From Cynocephalus volans (Eukaryota; Chordata; Mammalia; Dermoptera; Cynocephalidae): DNA of 64,000 nucleotides. Position 1 is the stretch's first letter, and the number at the start of each line of letters is the position of its first letter. The stretch lies in contig NC_084466.1 of the NCBI RefSeq assembly GCF_027409185.1, forward strand, positions 72,336,501 to 72,400,500, read 5' to 3'. Of this stretch, positions 21,046 to 33,349 are shown one piece after another. The notes beneath the pieces were generated by a model. The model saw nothing but the letters and a program-made list of their open reading frames with translations. It had not been told where the DNA came from and did no database searches. Both the position numbers and the translations under genes were made by a program.

Positions 21046-21631
21046 GTGTATTTAGTAAACCTGAAAAGTGAAAAAGACAACAGACATTCTAGAGAAAGGT
21101 AACACTAAATCACAATGTGGCAGGGACATGTTGTATTTAATTAACACTGAGAATTTTTGTATGAATAGAATATAAATTGCCTAAAGTTTAGTTTGAGAAG
21201 GTAAGGCTAGGGAGATAGAGGTGTGGCTTGATTTTCTTGGATAACAGAAAATGAGTCTTAATTAATAAGGAACCAATTCAGGCAATCAAACAAGATGAAC
21301 ACAATAACTGAAAATACTCACTACATTTATAATGTAGTGAAATAACACTACATTTGAAAAAAAGGTATCCTGGTGGCAATGTGAAAGAGGAGCCTAAAAG
21401 GAGAAATGGGAGAGGAGAGAAGGGAAACAGGGCAAGTAATCAGGATGACACAAGTATAACCTCGTATTTCCATTATAGCCTAGAAAAGAAATAGCAAGAA
21501 CCCAAGCAACCAAGCAATATAAAGTAAGAGACTGATATAGACACAGATACTGGAAATTCAGAAGATGGGTATTTTACAGTCTTTTTCATCATTATTCAGT
21601 TAAATCCAGCTGTGTTTGAAAATACTAGAGC

Positions 21632-21775
21632 AGTGGTTCTCAGTTGTGGAGACGAATCAGAATCCCCTGGGGAAAGTGTTCACAGTTCAGAGTTCCAGGT
21701 TCTATTTAAACAGCATGTGGAACAATGGAGGCAGGACCAAAGAAATACAATTTTTTTTTATCATATGCTTTAGAT
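21632..21775 (+). mobile_element. hAT-like MITE remnant
   Basis: It begins agcagtggttctcagttg, followed by gaatcagaatcccctggg, typical of the 'cagtggttctcaa...tcagaatcacctgg' hAT-Charlie-class repeats. The 3' end is not clear. Confidence 0.55.
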
Positions 21776-21802
21776 AATTTAGCATAAAAAAATTTGAGAT
21801 AC

Positions 21803-21842
21803 AAAAATCCCAGCTTGAAAAAAAAAAAAAAAATCCCAGCTT
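21803..21842 (+). repeat. Poly(A)-only insertion with 14-bp direct repeats
   Basis: aaaaatcccagctt at 21803-21816 recurs exactly at 21829-21842; between the copies is only g plus a run of A. This looks like a target-site duplication flanking nothing but an A-tail. Confidence 0.6.
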
Positions 21843-21978
21843 AAGAACTATGCCAATGCTTGGATGACTAACTCAAAGAAAAATGGAAGAAAAAAAAAAA
21901 ATCAGTTAAGGGAGTACAACCCAATATAAACTCTATTTTTAGCACTTGCTTATTTTAAAAATTTCCTTTCTTTGTGTT

Positions 21979-22425
21979 ATGTATACACAATGGAATACTA
22001 CTCAGCCATAAAAAAGAATGAAATTCTGCCTTTCACAGCAGCATTGATGAGCCAGTGAAACAGGCTATGTGATGCAACCCACGTGCAGAAAGAAAAATAC
22101 TGCATGCCCTCACTCATAAGTGGAAGCTGAATCTAGAAAGAAAGAAAGAGAGAGAAAGAAAAACAATCACAATAACATGTTGAACTTTTAGAAGGAGAGA
22201 ACAGAACTCTGGTTACTAGAGGTGGAAAGGGGAAGGGGAGGGGGGGTTAATGAGAATCTGGTCAATGGACACAAAGAATGATTACATATTGTAATGATGA
22301 ATAAGCTAACTATTCTGATTTGACCATCACATGTTGTACACAACTATTGATAGTCAACTTTGTATGTCACGGATATGTATAATAAATTATCTTTCAATGA
22401 AAAATAAATAAAATAAAATTTATTT
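21979..22425 (+). mobile_element. L1 3' end (5'-truncated)
   Basis: It starts within the ORF2 C-terminal codons (acacaatggaatactactcagcc ataaaaaagaatgaaatt) and continues through an A/G-rich tract and 3' UTR (tgaccatcacatgttgtacac) to aataaaataaaattt. It differs from the younger 11539/22713 family, so it is an older subfamily. Confidence 0.8.
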
Positions 22426-22712
22426 TCGGTTAAAATAGGAAATCTAATTCGTGTAATTATTATTTTAATATTTCACTCTAGAAGTGTTAGTCAAATCCAT
22501 CAACATACAGGTTAATTTATGTTGGTTGAATTAAAGGATAGTATGCATATTGAGTGTTTTATATACGTTATGTCATATTTTGCAGCATGGAAATGTAATC
22601 GAGAGAATATATGCATACTAACTCACATATTATAAGCAACAAATCAGAACACAATTTCCTGTTTAAAATAGTGGATGTATTTGGATTTTTATATAAATGC
22701 ATCTGAAGCGGA

Positions 22713-22919
22713 TTTTATTTTATTTTTTATTTTTATTTATTTAATTTTTTTAACTTTTATTTTGTCGATATACATTGTGGTTGATTATTGTTGCCCCTTA
22801 CCAAAACCTCCCTCCCTCCTCCCTCTCCTCCCTCCCCCCCAACAATGTCCTTTCTGTTTGCTTGTCATATCAATTTCAAGTAATTGTGGTTGTTATATCT
22901 TCTCCCCCCCCCCCCCCGG

Positions 22920-22963
<44 letters not shown>

Positions 22964-23128
22964 TTATATATTAATTTTTAGCTCTCACCAATAAGTGAGA
23001 ACATGTGGTATTTCTCTTTCTGTGCCTGACTTGTTTCACTTAATATAATTCTCTCAAGGTCCATCCATGTTGTTGCAAATGGCAGTATTTCATTCGTTTT
23101 TATAGCTGAGTAGTATTCCATTGTGTAG
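22713..23128 (-). mobile_element. Young-family L1 3' end, minus strand
   Basis: A T-rich tail on the plus strand (22713-22755) is followed by the antisense 3' UTR with atatacattgtggttgatt and cttgttgccccttacc-like text, a C-run, a (TG)n tract and the antisense ORF2 end (gagaacatgtggtatttctc; attccattgtgtaga). It is 5'-truncated near 23128. The open frames at 22675-22981 come from this and the TG repeat. Confidence 0.85.
22897..22960. repeat. Poly-C run and (TG)n microsatellite inside an L1 3' UTR
   Basis: A C-run at about 22903-22917 is followed by a TG dinucleotide run at about 22923-22960. On the L1 sense strand this is a G-run 3' of a CA repeat, a normal polymorphic part of this L1's 3' UTR. 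Confidence 0.9.
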
Positions 23129-23149
23129 ATTTTAAAAGCTAATGTCATG

Positions 23150-25110
23150 AGATAGTTCGTTGGACTTTGTTAATGTACAACACTAACAATGTCTGGAATT
23201 TTAAATGCATTGTACTGTGGTTGACTATTTCCCTGTGTGTGTATTTCAGCTCTGAAATTTAATTGAAGCTCAATAATGTATTATATTTTTTTAAGCTATT
23301 CTATTATGCAGATCTAATGTGAAGACAGATCAAAGTTGTATTTGAGCATGACTTCTTGCATTTGCAAATAGAATTATATTGTGTCTATAATGGGAAAGGC
23401 TTTCTAAATGGAATAACATTTAGAAAAAAAAATCAAGGTTTCTATTATTGAGAATTGAGCTCTGTGAAAATCTCATTCAAAAGAAAATAAACACTGTACA
23501 TGTACTGTTAGAAGTAAAGAGCAAAATGCAGTCTTAGAAATCACCCATTCTGATCCCTTCATTTTACAAATAAGGTTATTACATTGCAGATAAACTAAGC
23601 ATCTTTCTAATGGTACTGGTCCTGTTAGTGATAGAATGACAACTGTAATCAAAGCATTCTACAATCCTGTAAAATAGGCTTACAAAACATCTTCTAGATT
23701 AGAAAGGAAGCAAATAAATTGAAGAGAAAAATATTCAAATATCTACTTTTTTATTTTTTAAAACCCTGCTACACGTTTACTGTTTATTGGGATTTTGACA
23801 GCTTGTTTAGGCTGGAATTTTATTTACTGTAATATGCTTCTCTCTAAGGTTCTGAATCAGAGTTGTCCAAAAGAGATGTGTTGCGATAAGTGAAACCACA
23901 GTCGTTCTCTGAAGGTTGTCGTGATTAGTTGCAAAGATAAACAGATGCAAGATTTTGATGGCTTCCAGCTTGTCTACATTCTATCCTGCTTCACATCCAC
24001 CTGTTTTTCCTAGACACTGGCCCTGATGACTAACCATGGACCGAACGTGTGGTTGATTGAGAAATAGAGATTGCAGAACATTTGAGGATCACATTTATAT
24101 GTCAGGAGCTGTTGATGGGACCAGCGTAAGGTTGACTTATGCATTCAGTTTTGGACTATACATGTTTGTTTTCTTTATTTCACATTAATATCTACACTAG
24201 AACAGTTTCTGCATGTTGGCTTCCTACCTGTTGCCAGGTGAAGTAGAGTCAACCTTCCATTGTTTCTCACCCAGAAGTAAAGCCAACAGAACACAATTTA
24301 TTTATTTATTTATTGTTTGCCTTGGTATTATAAGAATTTACCTTCATCCAGGACTGAGGCTAGCTTGATCCATCTTGTTAGCCTTAATTTTTCCTCCTGG
24401 TTCCCTACTGTTCAACAAGTATTAATCATAGCCATCCATCTTGGAGATCTAGTTTGCAATTACACCCTCTAAAAATGTGGTAACCTTGATTAGCAAACAA
24501 AGGGAAATAGCGACTGTCTCACACAACACTGTAGATGCTGTTGTTCACTAAAATAAATCTTTCACTTTTTTCATAGTAATAAAATTATAGCTGGGAATTT
24601 GGATATATTACATCCCCCAGTATCTCCTGTAATTGATTATGGTCATATGGCTAAGCTATCTCCAATGGCATGTGAGCATACGGGACATGTGCCATTTCTT
24701 GGGAAAGGTAAGAGCATGAGAGTGCCTATGCCACACACTCCTCTAGCTCTCCCCTGGCTGGAATGGTGATTGTCACAGCATCCTTAGAAACCATGCATTT
24801 AGGACAAGAAATCCAGCATTAACATGGATCCCTGAATGACAACATGGTGCCCACCTTTTTGTTTTACGAGAAAGAGTAATGAACTTTGATACTCTTTTAA
24901 CCACTGGTTTTTGAGGACTCTATTAGACAGGCTTAACGTATCCTAAATAAATCAGGAGATAAAACTTCCATTTGTGTATATGGCAGAAGGAAGGATTCTG
25001 AAGATCCAAAATGTAATGAAAGAAAGCCTTATACTAACGAAGCCTTAATTTGAAGAATTATGCTTGCACAGAAACAAAGTTTGTAAGAAAGAAAAATTTC
25101 AGGATGCTTT
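23150..25110. other. Mostly unrecognised; weak L3/MIR-like trace
   Basis: Near 23530-23680, aaatcacccattctgatccc ttcattttacaaataagg weakly resembles L3/MIR 3' text. The rest gives no nameable repeat or gene. A (TTTA)n tract lies at about 24297-24314. Confidence 0.3.
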
Positions 25111-25115
25111 AAATT

Positions 25116-25340
25116 AGGGATCAGCAAATTATATACAGCCTACAGACCAATTCAGACCAACAGTTCTTGTAAATAAAATTTTATTACAACACAATTACAT
25201 TTAATTCATTTACAAATTATTTGTGGCCACTTTCACACAACTATGTCAGAGATGAATAATTGCTACAGAAACTGGATGGTATACAAGGCCTAATATTTTT
25301 ACTATGTGGCTCTTTATGAAAAAGTCGGTGGCCCCTTGCT
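25116..25340 (+). mobile_element. hAT-type MITE (ggggtcagcaaac family)
   Basis: agggatcagcaaattatatacagcc starts a roughly 225-bp element that runs through cttgtaaataaaattttatt acaacacaattac and ends with ggtggccccttgct. The ends are imperfect inverted repeats (cAGGGaTCAGCAAA / ggTGGCCCCTtg). It is a known ancient mammalian non-autonomous hAT element; exact name not assigned. Confidence 0.75.
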
Positions 25341-25527
25341 TTAGATGAGCAGAGGATTTCATCCAAGAAAAAGTTTCCTTTCTGGAAATGAAAGAAAGTA
25401 AACTTGAAGTAATAAGGGGGCACTTAAAGTTGTTTTCCAATGAGGATTCATGATTTTAAAGGCTAAGTTGGAGCTGTATGACAGGGCAAAAAGAGAAATA
25501 CATACTAAAATCTCATTGACTTAAAGA

Positions 25528-26545
25528 TGGCACAGGTCTGGGCAATGTTTTTTTGGATATGACCCCAAAAGCATGGGCAACAAAAGCAGAGATAGACAAA
25601 GGGGATTGCATCAAACTAAAAAGCTTCTGCACAGCCAAGGAAACCATGAATAAAGTGAACCCATAGGATGGACAAAAATAACTGCAAATCATACATCTGA
25701 TAATGTTTGAAATCCTTATAGATTTCAAACAATTCAATAGCAAGAAAAAAATCTGATTAAAAAACGGGCAAAGAACCTGAACAGACACTTCTCAAAAGGA
25801 GACAAACAAAAGCTACATGAAAAATGCTCAGCATAGCTAATCATTAAGGAAATGCAAGTTAAAACCACAAAGAGATATCACCTTACACCTGTTAGAATGG
25901 CTTTTATCAAAAAGATGAAAGATAAGTGTTGATAAAGATGTTGAGAAAAGGGAACTCTTGTACATTATTTGTAGAAATGCAAATTAGTATAGCCATTATG
26001 GAAAACAGTGTGAAATTTTCTCAAAAAACTAAAAATAAAGCTAACATATGAGCCAGCAATTCCATTTCTGGGTGTATATCCAAAGGCATTGAAATCAATA
26101 TGTTCAAGAGATGTCTGTCCTCCCATGTTCATCACATTCACAATAGCCAAAATATGAAATCAACTTGTGTCCATTAACAAATGAATAGATAAAGAAAATG
26201 TGGTATGTACACAACAGAAATATACACAATGGGTACTGTTCAGCCTTAAAAAAGAAGGGAATTCTATTATTTGCCACAATGAGGATCAACTTGGAGGACA
26301 TTATGCTACATGAAATAAGCCAGGCACAGAAAAACAAATGCCACATCCTCTCACTTATATGTGGAATCTAAAAATGTAGAACTCCTAGAAGTAGAGAGTA
26401 GAATAATGGTTACCAGGGGCTGAGACGGGAATGGGGAAGACAGTGGGGAGGTGTTGGTCAAAAAGTACAAAATTTCAGATAGACAGAAGGAATAAGTTTT
26501 GAGATCAATTGCACAGGGTAAAAAAGAAAAAAATCAATAAAGGTG
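25528..26545 (+). mobile_element. Older L1 ORF2 3' half and 3' UTR
   Basis: tctgggcaatgtttttttgg atatgaccccaaaagcatgg, the catcaaactaaaaagcttctg block, ggaaatgcaagttaaaacca, a decayed ORF2 C terminus near 26220 (acaatgggtactgttcagcc) and a 3' UTR with gaataatggttaccaggggc mark a 5'-truncated L1 of about 1 kb with many substitutions and stops. Antisense open frames at 25513-26346 are shadows of it. Confidence 0.85.
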
Positions 26546-26944
26546 ATATTAGAAAATGATGAGGGAGCTTAGAGTTTGTCAAGCTAGGAGAAGTTGTTGG
26601 GCCCAAAGAAATCTAGAATAGAAGAATTATTTTAAGAATAAAATTACCTCCTTGAAGGAATGCAAAATTCAGGAAACTTTTGAAAACTTCTCCAAAGATG
26701 AGAAAGTGACTCTATAGAAAGAGCAAATGCAAAAAACATACTGACTATAGGATAGACAAGTAGACAGAAACAGGAGAAAATATAGACGTGTGTGCATATG
26801 TAAGCATACTTCAGAAAGATTGTGGAAAAATGGAATTAAAAGATAATATGAATCTTCCCATGAACTTTTTGAAGCACCCCTGTTTATGCACAGCTGTCTG
26901 TCTTTGTATTTATCTATATTTTCTATGTACCCACAGAGAGGGCT

Positions 26945-27835
26945 TACTAGCAACTTACTAGAAGAATGAGCACCCAGGTAATTTTTTTAAATACCATTCT
27001 CCACTGAATGGAGCCAGATTTCTTGGAGGAAATGTTTATTCTAGTGTTGGGTCTGGGAAAATAAATTTAAAATAAACCTGCAAATCATACTATGCCAGAA
27101 AATAAGCAAGTGACCTAAGAGTACTGAAGATATGAAAAATAAATGGCAGTCAGCTTGAAAAGACTCCTACTGTCCAAATATGGGATGATCTACATATCAA
27201 AAGAAGTAATTATAATAACAGGTTATAAACATTTGTAAAGCATTTTTGGGTCAAAGCTTATTTCGATACATAAATTCATAATTTTACTAGAAAATACATA
27301 CATACATAAAGAAAAAGAAAAAGCTCTTCCTTACACTTGCCAGTCTATCAGTAGATGAAGAAGAAATGATAATGTCAGAAAGTAATAGTAATCATTGATT
27401 CAGGCAAGAATCATCAATAAATAATAAATCCAGTTGGTAAAAGTCTAATGAAAACAAGGTTATTTCCAGAGGCTCAAATTATATCTCCACAAACCATATA
27501 TTAATTACAAAGATAAAAATTATAACTTTTCTATAGAGAAAATTATCAGGCATCATTTTACCAATTGCTCAAAGTTAACATTACAAGTAATGGAAGAAAT
27601 CATTATCATGTGCATCCTAACATGATTCTGTAAGAAGGACATAGCATCAGTGTTAAGATATTCATGATAAAAATTCATAATCTGAATATAGTCATGAGGA
27701 AACATCAGACACACTCGAATCAAGGAACATTCTTCCAAATAACTGGCCCAATACATCAAAAAGTCAGGTCATAAAAAAGATAAATAAAAATAAGGCAAGA
27801 AACAATTCCATGTTCAAGGAGATTGGAAAGACATA
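26945..27835 (+). mobile_element. Ancient L1M 3' UTR-like block
   Basis: It includes cttggaggaaatgtttattc, ctaacatgattctgtaagaa-like text, gtcatgaggaaacatcagac, ggaacattcttccaaataac tggcccaatac and gtcaggtcataaaaaag, all typical of old L1M 3' UTRs. Confidence 0.55.
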
Positions 27836-27839
27836 ACAA

Positions 27840-29330
27840 ACTTCAACTTCCAGTAAAGATAGAATGACAGGGATTGTATTTACTCTCCCACTTAAAACAC
27901 CTAACAAGACAGAAAACATTAAAAAATAATGTCACTCAAGAGTCAAACACCGGGTAAAGGAGGATATTGATTCATGGAAAAAGAGAAATTAGTGAAAAAA
28001 GGCCTTTGAGTGGCCAGCTTACTGCCTGGAGGAAGTTTCCAGGTTGCAGCACAGACAGCAGCCTAGAAGAATTCATTAGTCTCCCTGAACTGAGAAGATA
28101 AACTTGGGAATCTGGGCAGGGCAAAGCAGTGTGGGCTTGCAGGCAGATGACCAGGGAAGACAGAGATGCACATAAGGGGAATTTCATCGACCTGCATCAG
28201 GCCCCCCTCAAGTTTCAGTGGTATCCTGATCAACGCGTGCTTGTGAGAAAATTACCCAAGAATGGAGAAAAAAAAAAAAAAAAAAACACCTGAAAAGATT
28301 AGGGAGCAAGATACCCACAGAATTGGAAATGATATTGTTCCCAACAACCATTACTTAGGGGTCATTGGTTAGATTACTAAGGAGAGTCTTGCTTAGCAGT
28401 GAGAAAAACTTAAACCTAGACTAAATGCAGCTATGGTCCTCTGTAAAAAAAAAATCTAGAAGCACGACCGATAAGCATATACTGTTTCCAAGTAGCTTAT
28501 GTATGTCCCAGACAAAGCTCAAAAATATTTATGGGAATACAATTCTGTTCAGCATGCATAAGGTAAAAATTTCCAAAGTTTGGCAACAAATCAGAAATTA
28601 ATAGGTTTTCAAATAAGCAGGAAAATAAAACACACACTAAGGAGAAAAATAGATGAAAAGTGATAAAAAAAATAATTCACGTGAAAGAATTAGTAGACAA
28701 AGATATTAAAAAAACAGATACTATGTGTTTAGATGCTCAAGAAGCTAGAGGAAAGACTGAACATATTTAGTAGAGTGTGCGAAGATATAGTAACAGAAAC
28801 GAAACGGAGACCAAACACAGGACTGTCAAAAATAAATAAACAGACCATCAGTGAAATGTGGGACAATTGTAAGTAGCTGAACATATGTGTAAATGGAGTC
28901 TCAGAATATAAGGAGATAAAAAGGAGGTAGTAGAAAAATATTTTTTTTATATGGTGGAAAATGTTCTAAATTTGAAGAAAATGATAAAGTCACAGTTCCA
29001 ATAAAATAAAATTAAAAAACCCAAGAACAAGAAATAGGAAGAAAAGTACACCAAATTACTTAAACCTGCAATAAACAATACCTTAAGTGAACCCAGAACA
29101 AGAAGATACACTGCATATAAAAAAACAAAGATAAGGATTATAGCAGATTTCTCATTAGAAACTATGGTAGCTAGAAGACATGGAGCAATGTCTTTTAAGA
29201 TTCTGAAAATATCTTTCAAAACTGAAGACGAAATACATTTTAAGATATGCAAAAATTGAATTAACTCATCAGCAGCATATTTGCATTACAATAACTGTGA
29301 AATAGAGTCCTTCAAGCAACTTTTGAGGCA
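27840..29330 (+). mobile_element. Ancient L1M/HAL1-like element
   Basis: The 5' part (tagaatgacagggattgtat...cacctaacaagacagaaaac) and 3' part (gcagatttctcattagaaac tatggtagctagaagacatg; cgaaatacattttaagatatgcaaa) match HAL1/L1M ORF1-side sequence, with the same layout as 12850-13760. Degraded by indels; no open frame remains on the sense strand. Confidence 0.6.
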
Positions 29331-29394
29331 CAGAACTTTTCAAATTTAATACAAGCAAATTTTAAAATCTTGTCCTTTCTGGATTGCGTGTTAT

Positions 29395-29830
29395 GTGTGT
29401 TTTTTAAGAAGTTTTACATACTAAAGGTTTATAAAGACATTCTCCATTACTTTTTCTAGAAGTTGTGTAGTTTTACCTTTAACATTTTGTCTTTAATTTA
29501 TTTTGAATTCCTTTTGGTTTTAATATGAAAAGGACTCAATTACATTTATTCCTAAGGGATAAGAGATAATCACAATAGCACTTACTGAATAGCTCATCCT
29601 TTCTCTAGTGATTTTTAATACCAACTCTGCTATAGATCAAATAGCCATTTATATGTGGATTTGTCTCTTGTATTTTAATTTTCTGCCATTTTTCTATATG
29701 TTTTCTCTATACTTGTCATATCTTTATAAATTCTAATTACTGATATAGTAAACACCTAATTGTTCTGATCTAACAGTGAATATGTATTGATACTTCTTAT
29801 AAATCTGGAATTTAACTTTGTATGTACCTT
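29395..29830 (-). mobile_element. Ancient L1M ORF2 fragment, antisense
   Basis: agaagttgtgtagttttacc, ttaatttattttgaattcc, cacttactgaatagctcatcctttc and tttatatgtggatttgtctc are the antisense of L1M ORF2 sequence. Confidence 0.6.
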
Positions 29831-30214
29831 GAAAAACTGTTGATATGTTAATTTAAATATCAAAGCTTTCTTTTAAAAAAAACTAGAAAATAAGTGCAAT
29901 TTTTAGAAAAGTTTTTAATTGAGATATTTAAATATTAGAAACATCTATTAGTAATATAATATAAATTTTTAAAGGGCAATAAAGTTATTTTTACTCACAT
30001 GAATTTAAAATAAATTGATACTCATAGAAGAACCAAAGAAATTATGATGGCTTTAAATATCTCTGAAAATTTTTTTTAAAAAAATCATGAGTCTGTTAAC
30101 ACAATAAAGAACAAAGTTAAAATGGATTAAATCTTATTATATGGCCCTAACATATAACAGGTAATAGTAGCAGTTTACTTGATGAATTTGAAAGATGTTA
30201 GTTACTCTTTCTGG

Positions 30215-30830
30215 TGTATTTTTTATCAGACCCATAGACACATACAGAAAAGGGCACAAAACAAAAATGTACAGTTTAACAATTTAGCAAAAGCAAAATG
30301 CTGTGTAATCACAAAACAGTTTAAAAAAAAAAAAAAAGTTACTAGCACCCAAAAAGGCTCTCTCATGAATTCTCCTATTCAAAGTTAAACATTTTTTTGA
30401 CATGTATGGTAACCACTTTTCTTTCTTTACGTTTTTCCGTTCATGCAAGCATTCCTAAGTGTAGTAATTTAGTCTTGGCAGTTCAGAAAATTTTTGTAAT
30501 TGGGTTCATATGCTATGTTTTCTTTTGTTTTTAGCTTTTGCTCAATAATATGTGAGCTTCATTAATATGGTTGAATGTAACCGTAGCTAGTTTGTTTTCA
30601 TTAATGCCTACATTCCCACTTATGAATATATCATAATTTAATTTTCATTGTAATAATAATGGACATTTGAAAATTTTCCAACTAGGGACTACTATAGATA
30701 ATGTTGAAATAAATATGTTTGAACTGGTCATTTGGTGATATTTGCACTCATTGTTGAATACATACACCCTTGAGGGGAATTGCTGGGTCATCAAGTATGT
30801 GTATCCAGGAGATTTTTAGAATGACATCTT
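30215..30830 (-). mobile_element. Ancient L1-like fragment, antisense
   Basis: The end of the segment (aatacatacacccttgagggg aattgctgggtcatcaag) is typical antisense L1M text; the earlier part fits less well. Confidence 0.4.
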
Positions 30831-30839
30831 TATAAGCAA

Positions 30840-31495
30840 GGTAGATGAGTGTATTAAACTAAAAGTAAGACATGGCAGCATGGAAATAATTCTATAGGAA
30901 AACACACATGTTTGTTTCCTAACATTTTACAAGTGTTCTCTTTTGTAATGTAGTCAAACAATGCAATTAAATATGAATTTGGATTAAGTTAATCTTACAC
31001 CTCGACATATTTGAAAGTAGAATTTAAGAAAAGACGGTAAAACCACAACCATGATGATTAGCAAAATAATTTATTCAGTATTCTTAATCAGCTCTTCATA
31101 AAGAAACCTCCCCACCCCTTTGTAACCTTCACACTGGAATTTGCTGCATGGCTTTCATATAGGGCTCCAATTACTGTTTTTTGAAATATTCCACTTTCCT
31201 TGGCATAGTCTCACTATACATATGTTGTATTATCCACCCTTCTGAACAGTCAGCATCTCCCCTGACCTCCTCCTCATCCTGATCTGCAATTGGGTCAACA
31301 GAGTAACAGGAACAGAGGAAGAGAAATCCCAAATATTTTAAATGCAAATTATATATTCAGATGCAATGTTTTATATAGTTTAAATCCTTTAGTATTGCAT
31401 ACCTAATGAAATAGGGTCATTTAAGTTGAAGTTTAGATGGGAAGGAGCTCTGTACCTTTCTCTTCTGGTCCAATTATTGTTCCCTATAGTAATAA
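30840..31495. other. Nothing recognised
   Basis: AT-rich, no nameable element or coding signal. Confidence 0.35.
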
Positions 31496-31499
31496 CCAC

Positions 31500-31710
31500 T
31501 TTCATTGAATATTTATTGTGTACTAAATGTCACACTTAATACTCTTTATAATAAACTTATTTAAACCTGTCCTTATGAGGTTGATATTGTTATAATTACT
31601 TCTTTCCTAGTTAGGAAACCAGGTTTACAGAAGTTGGTACTTAACCACATCAATATAAAATCTGTGTTTTTAGTCACAGTACTGTCTCTCTAGTAAGTGC
31701 CTTTAACATC
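31500..31710 (-). repeat. MIR-like SINE fragment
   Basis: gaatatttattgtgtactaa, aacctgtccttatgaggttgatattg and ggaaaccaggtttacagaag follow the order of reverse-oriented MIR with its flanking L2-like end. Confidence 0.55.
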
Positions 31711-31714
31711 CAGT

Positions 31715-32695
31715 TTGGTAGCTTTGTCCCTCAGGCTTGACTAGTTGCAAAATGATTCTCAGTAATGGCTTAGTGTTTGCTTCTTTCACTTGCCAAGTAT
31801 TTGCACCATCACCATCTCTTATTAGATGACCTGATTTCCTGTTGGGAAAAATACTTCACTCTGGTTAGGAGTTGGGAGTCCATGATATAAGAATCTATGT
31901 GTGGGCGGCAGGGTAGGAATGAGGTGAGAAGAAGGCAAGTATAATTTGATAAAAGAACCAAAGGATATTCTCACATATCTCCCAGTGGATATAATCCCTA
32001 ACCATGCCAAGAATGCATCCTATTTTTTTCTGTTGTTACCTTCTCCAGTCATCCTCTTGTCTATCTCTTCACTTTCTGAATCTCTTCACTCCCAGAAGCA
32101 AAAAAATGCACCAATCTCTTTACCAGAATCTCTATTCAAACCCCGATTTCTGCAAGCACAGTCCATAGGGACAGGACCTCAGATAAGGTCGTGGGTACCA
32201 AGCTGAATCAGCATTGTATGTTTCTTTCCATACAGACAGCACTCCGTACTGATGGAAGGGTGCATAGTCTAGCCAAGGACTGAAGCCACGGATTGGTATT
32301 GGAAGAGGTGAAACAAGTGTTACACTCAAAAACATAAGCAGATTCACTCATAAACATAAGAGATATAGTAAAAAGACAGATCCCAGAACACACGGTAGAA
32401 ACCAGGAAAGAAATCACTACCTTTAAATGTAATACATACATTGGTGAATTACCTTTGCAATTATGATATAGTCTAATAATACTGTATGGTGTACTATAAA
32501 TTCACTATGGGTAAAATTATAGGCCAAAGATGGATTGAATTTTTCACTATTTTTTTGAGAGAGTCTGAATGAAATTTATTGTTGGTAAAGATTGGACCAA
32601 CCAAACAATATCAACTTTGTAGTAGAATTAAGTTCTTAATGAGAATAAAGCTGGGTTCTTTTGTAACTAAGTAATTGTAGGTGCATGTAAGGCAG
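31715..32695. other. Nothing recognised
   Basis: Several overlapping open frames occur at 31822-32441 on both strands, but none has a recognisable domain or a splice or promoter context that I can support. Confidence 0.3.
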
Positions 32696-32699
32696 TGTT

Positions 32700-32945
32700 A
32701 CCAGAGCTGTAGCATACTCGCTTTGGAATCAGGCACACCTGGCTCGAGTCAGCCCCTAGCATTTACAAGCATGTGCCCTTGAATGAACCATTTAATTATT
32801 CTGAGTCTCAGTTATGGCATCTTTAAAATGGGTACTATAAGAATACTACTTCATTGTATTTGTGATACTAAGAAATAGCATATGAAAGATGCTTAGAATA
32901 GCATCTGGCATATAGTAAGAGCTTGATAAAGTAAGAGCCATCATC
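32700..32945 (+). repeat. MIR SINE
   Basis: Nearly full length: actcgctttggaatcaggcac, cttgaatgaaccatttaatt, tctgagtctcagttatggca, atctttaaaatgggtac and tggcatatagtaagagcttgat follow MIR from the tRNA-derived 5' end to the LINE-like tail. Confidence 0.85.
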
Positions 32946-32954
32946 ATTAAGTTA

Positions 32955-33345
32955 GCTAGTGTATTAGTCCATTTCTGTTGCTTATAACAATGTATTGAAA
33001 CTGGGTAATTTATAAAGAAAAAGGAATTTAATACTTACACTTTCTGAGGCTAGGAAGTCCAAAGTCCAGGGAACACATCTGGTGGTGGTGGTGACAGTGA
33101 CAGCAGAGTATCACATTGTGAAAATGGTGCAGCAGAGAGAGAATAACCTCCGCATTCACTCTCTATTTAAAGCCCTCAAAACCACACCCATGACCACCAT
33201 TTTTAATCCATTCATTATGGCATGGTCCTGCAATCTGATCACCTCCCTAAGGCCCCAACTTTCAATTGCCATAATAGGATTTCCCACACTCTTAACACTG
33301 TCACAGTGAGGGTCAAGTTTTGGGAGGACACTCAATCCTAGGTAG
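32955..33345 (-). mobile_element. MaLR-like LTR, minus strand
   Basis: gtgtattagtccatttctgttgc, gaaactgggtaatttataaag, cattcattatggcatggtcc and cacctccctaaggccccaac are the antisense of MST/MLT1-type LTRs. The 75-codon open frame at 33082-33309 is a shadow. Confidence 0.7.
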
Positions 33346-33349
33346 GTAG

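Noticed and set aside
21318..21340. Hairpin tcactacatt-tat-aatgtagtga with a third cactacattt copy nearby
   Set aside because: Short, AT-rich and isolated; no associated gene or element to suggest function.
22675..22981. Two open frames rich in Val-Cys repeats
   Set aside because: Produced by the (TG)n microsatellite and C-run in an L1 3' UTR.
27286..27330. Short repeated catacata/aaag units that might suggest a tandem array or CRISPR-like pattern
   Set aside because: Simple low-complexity sequence without unique spacers; nothing array-like occurs anywhere in the window.
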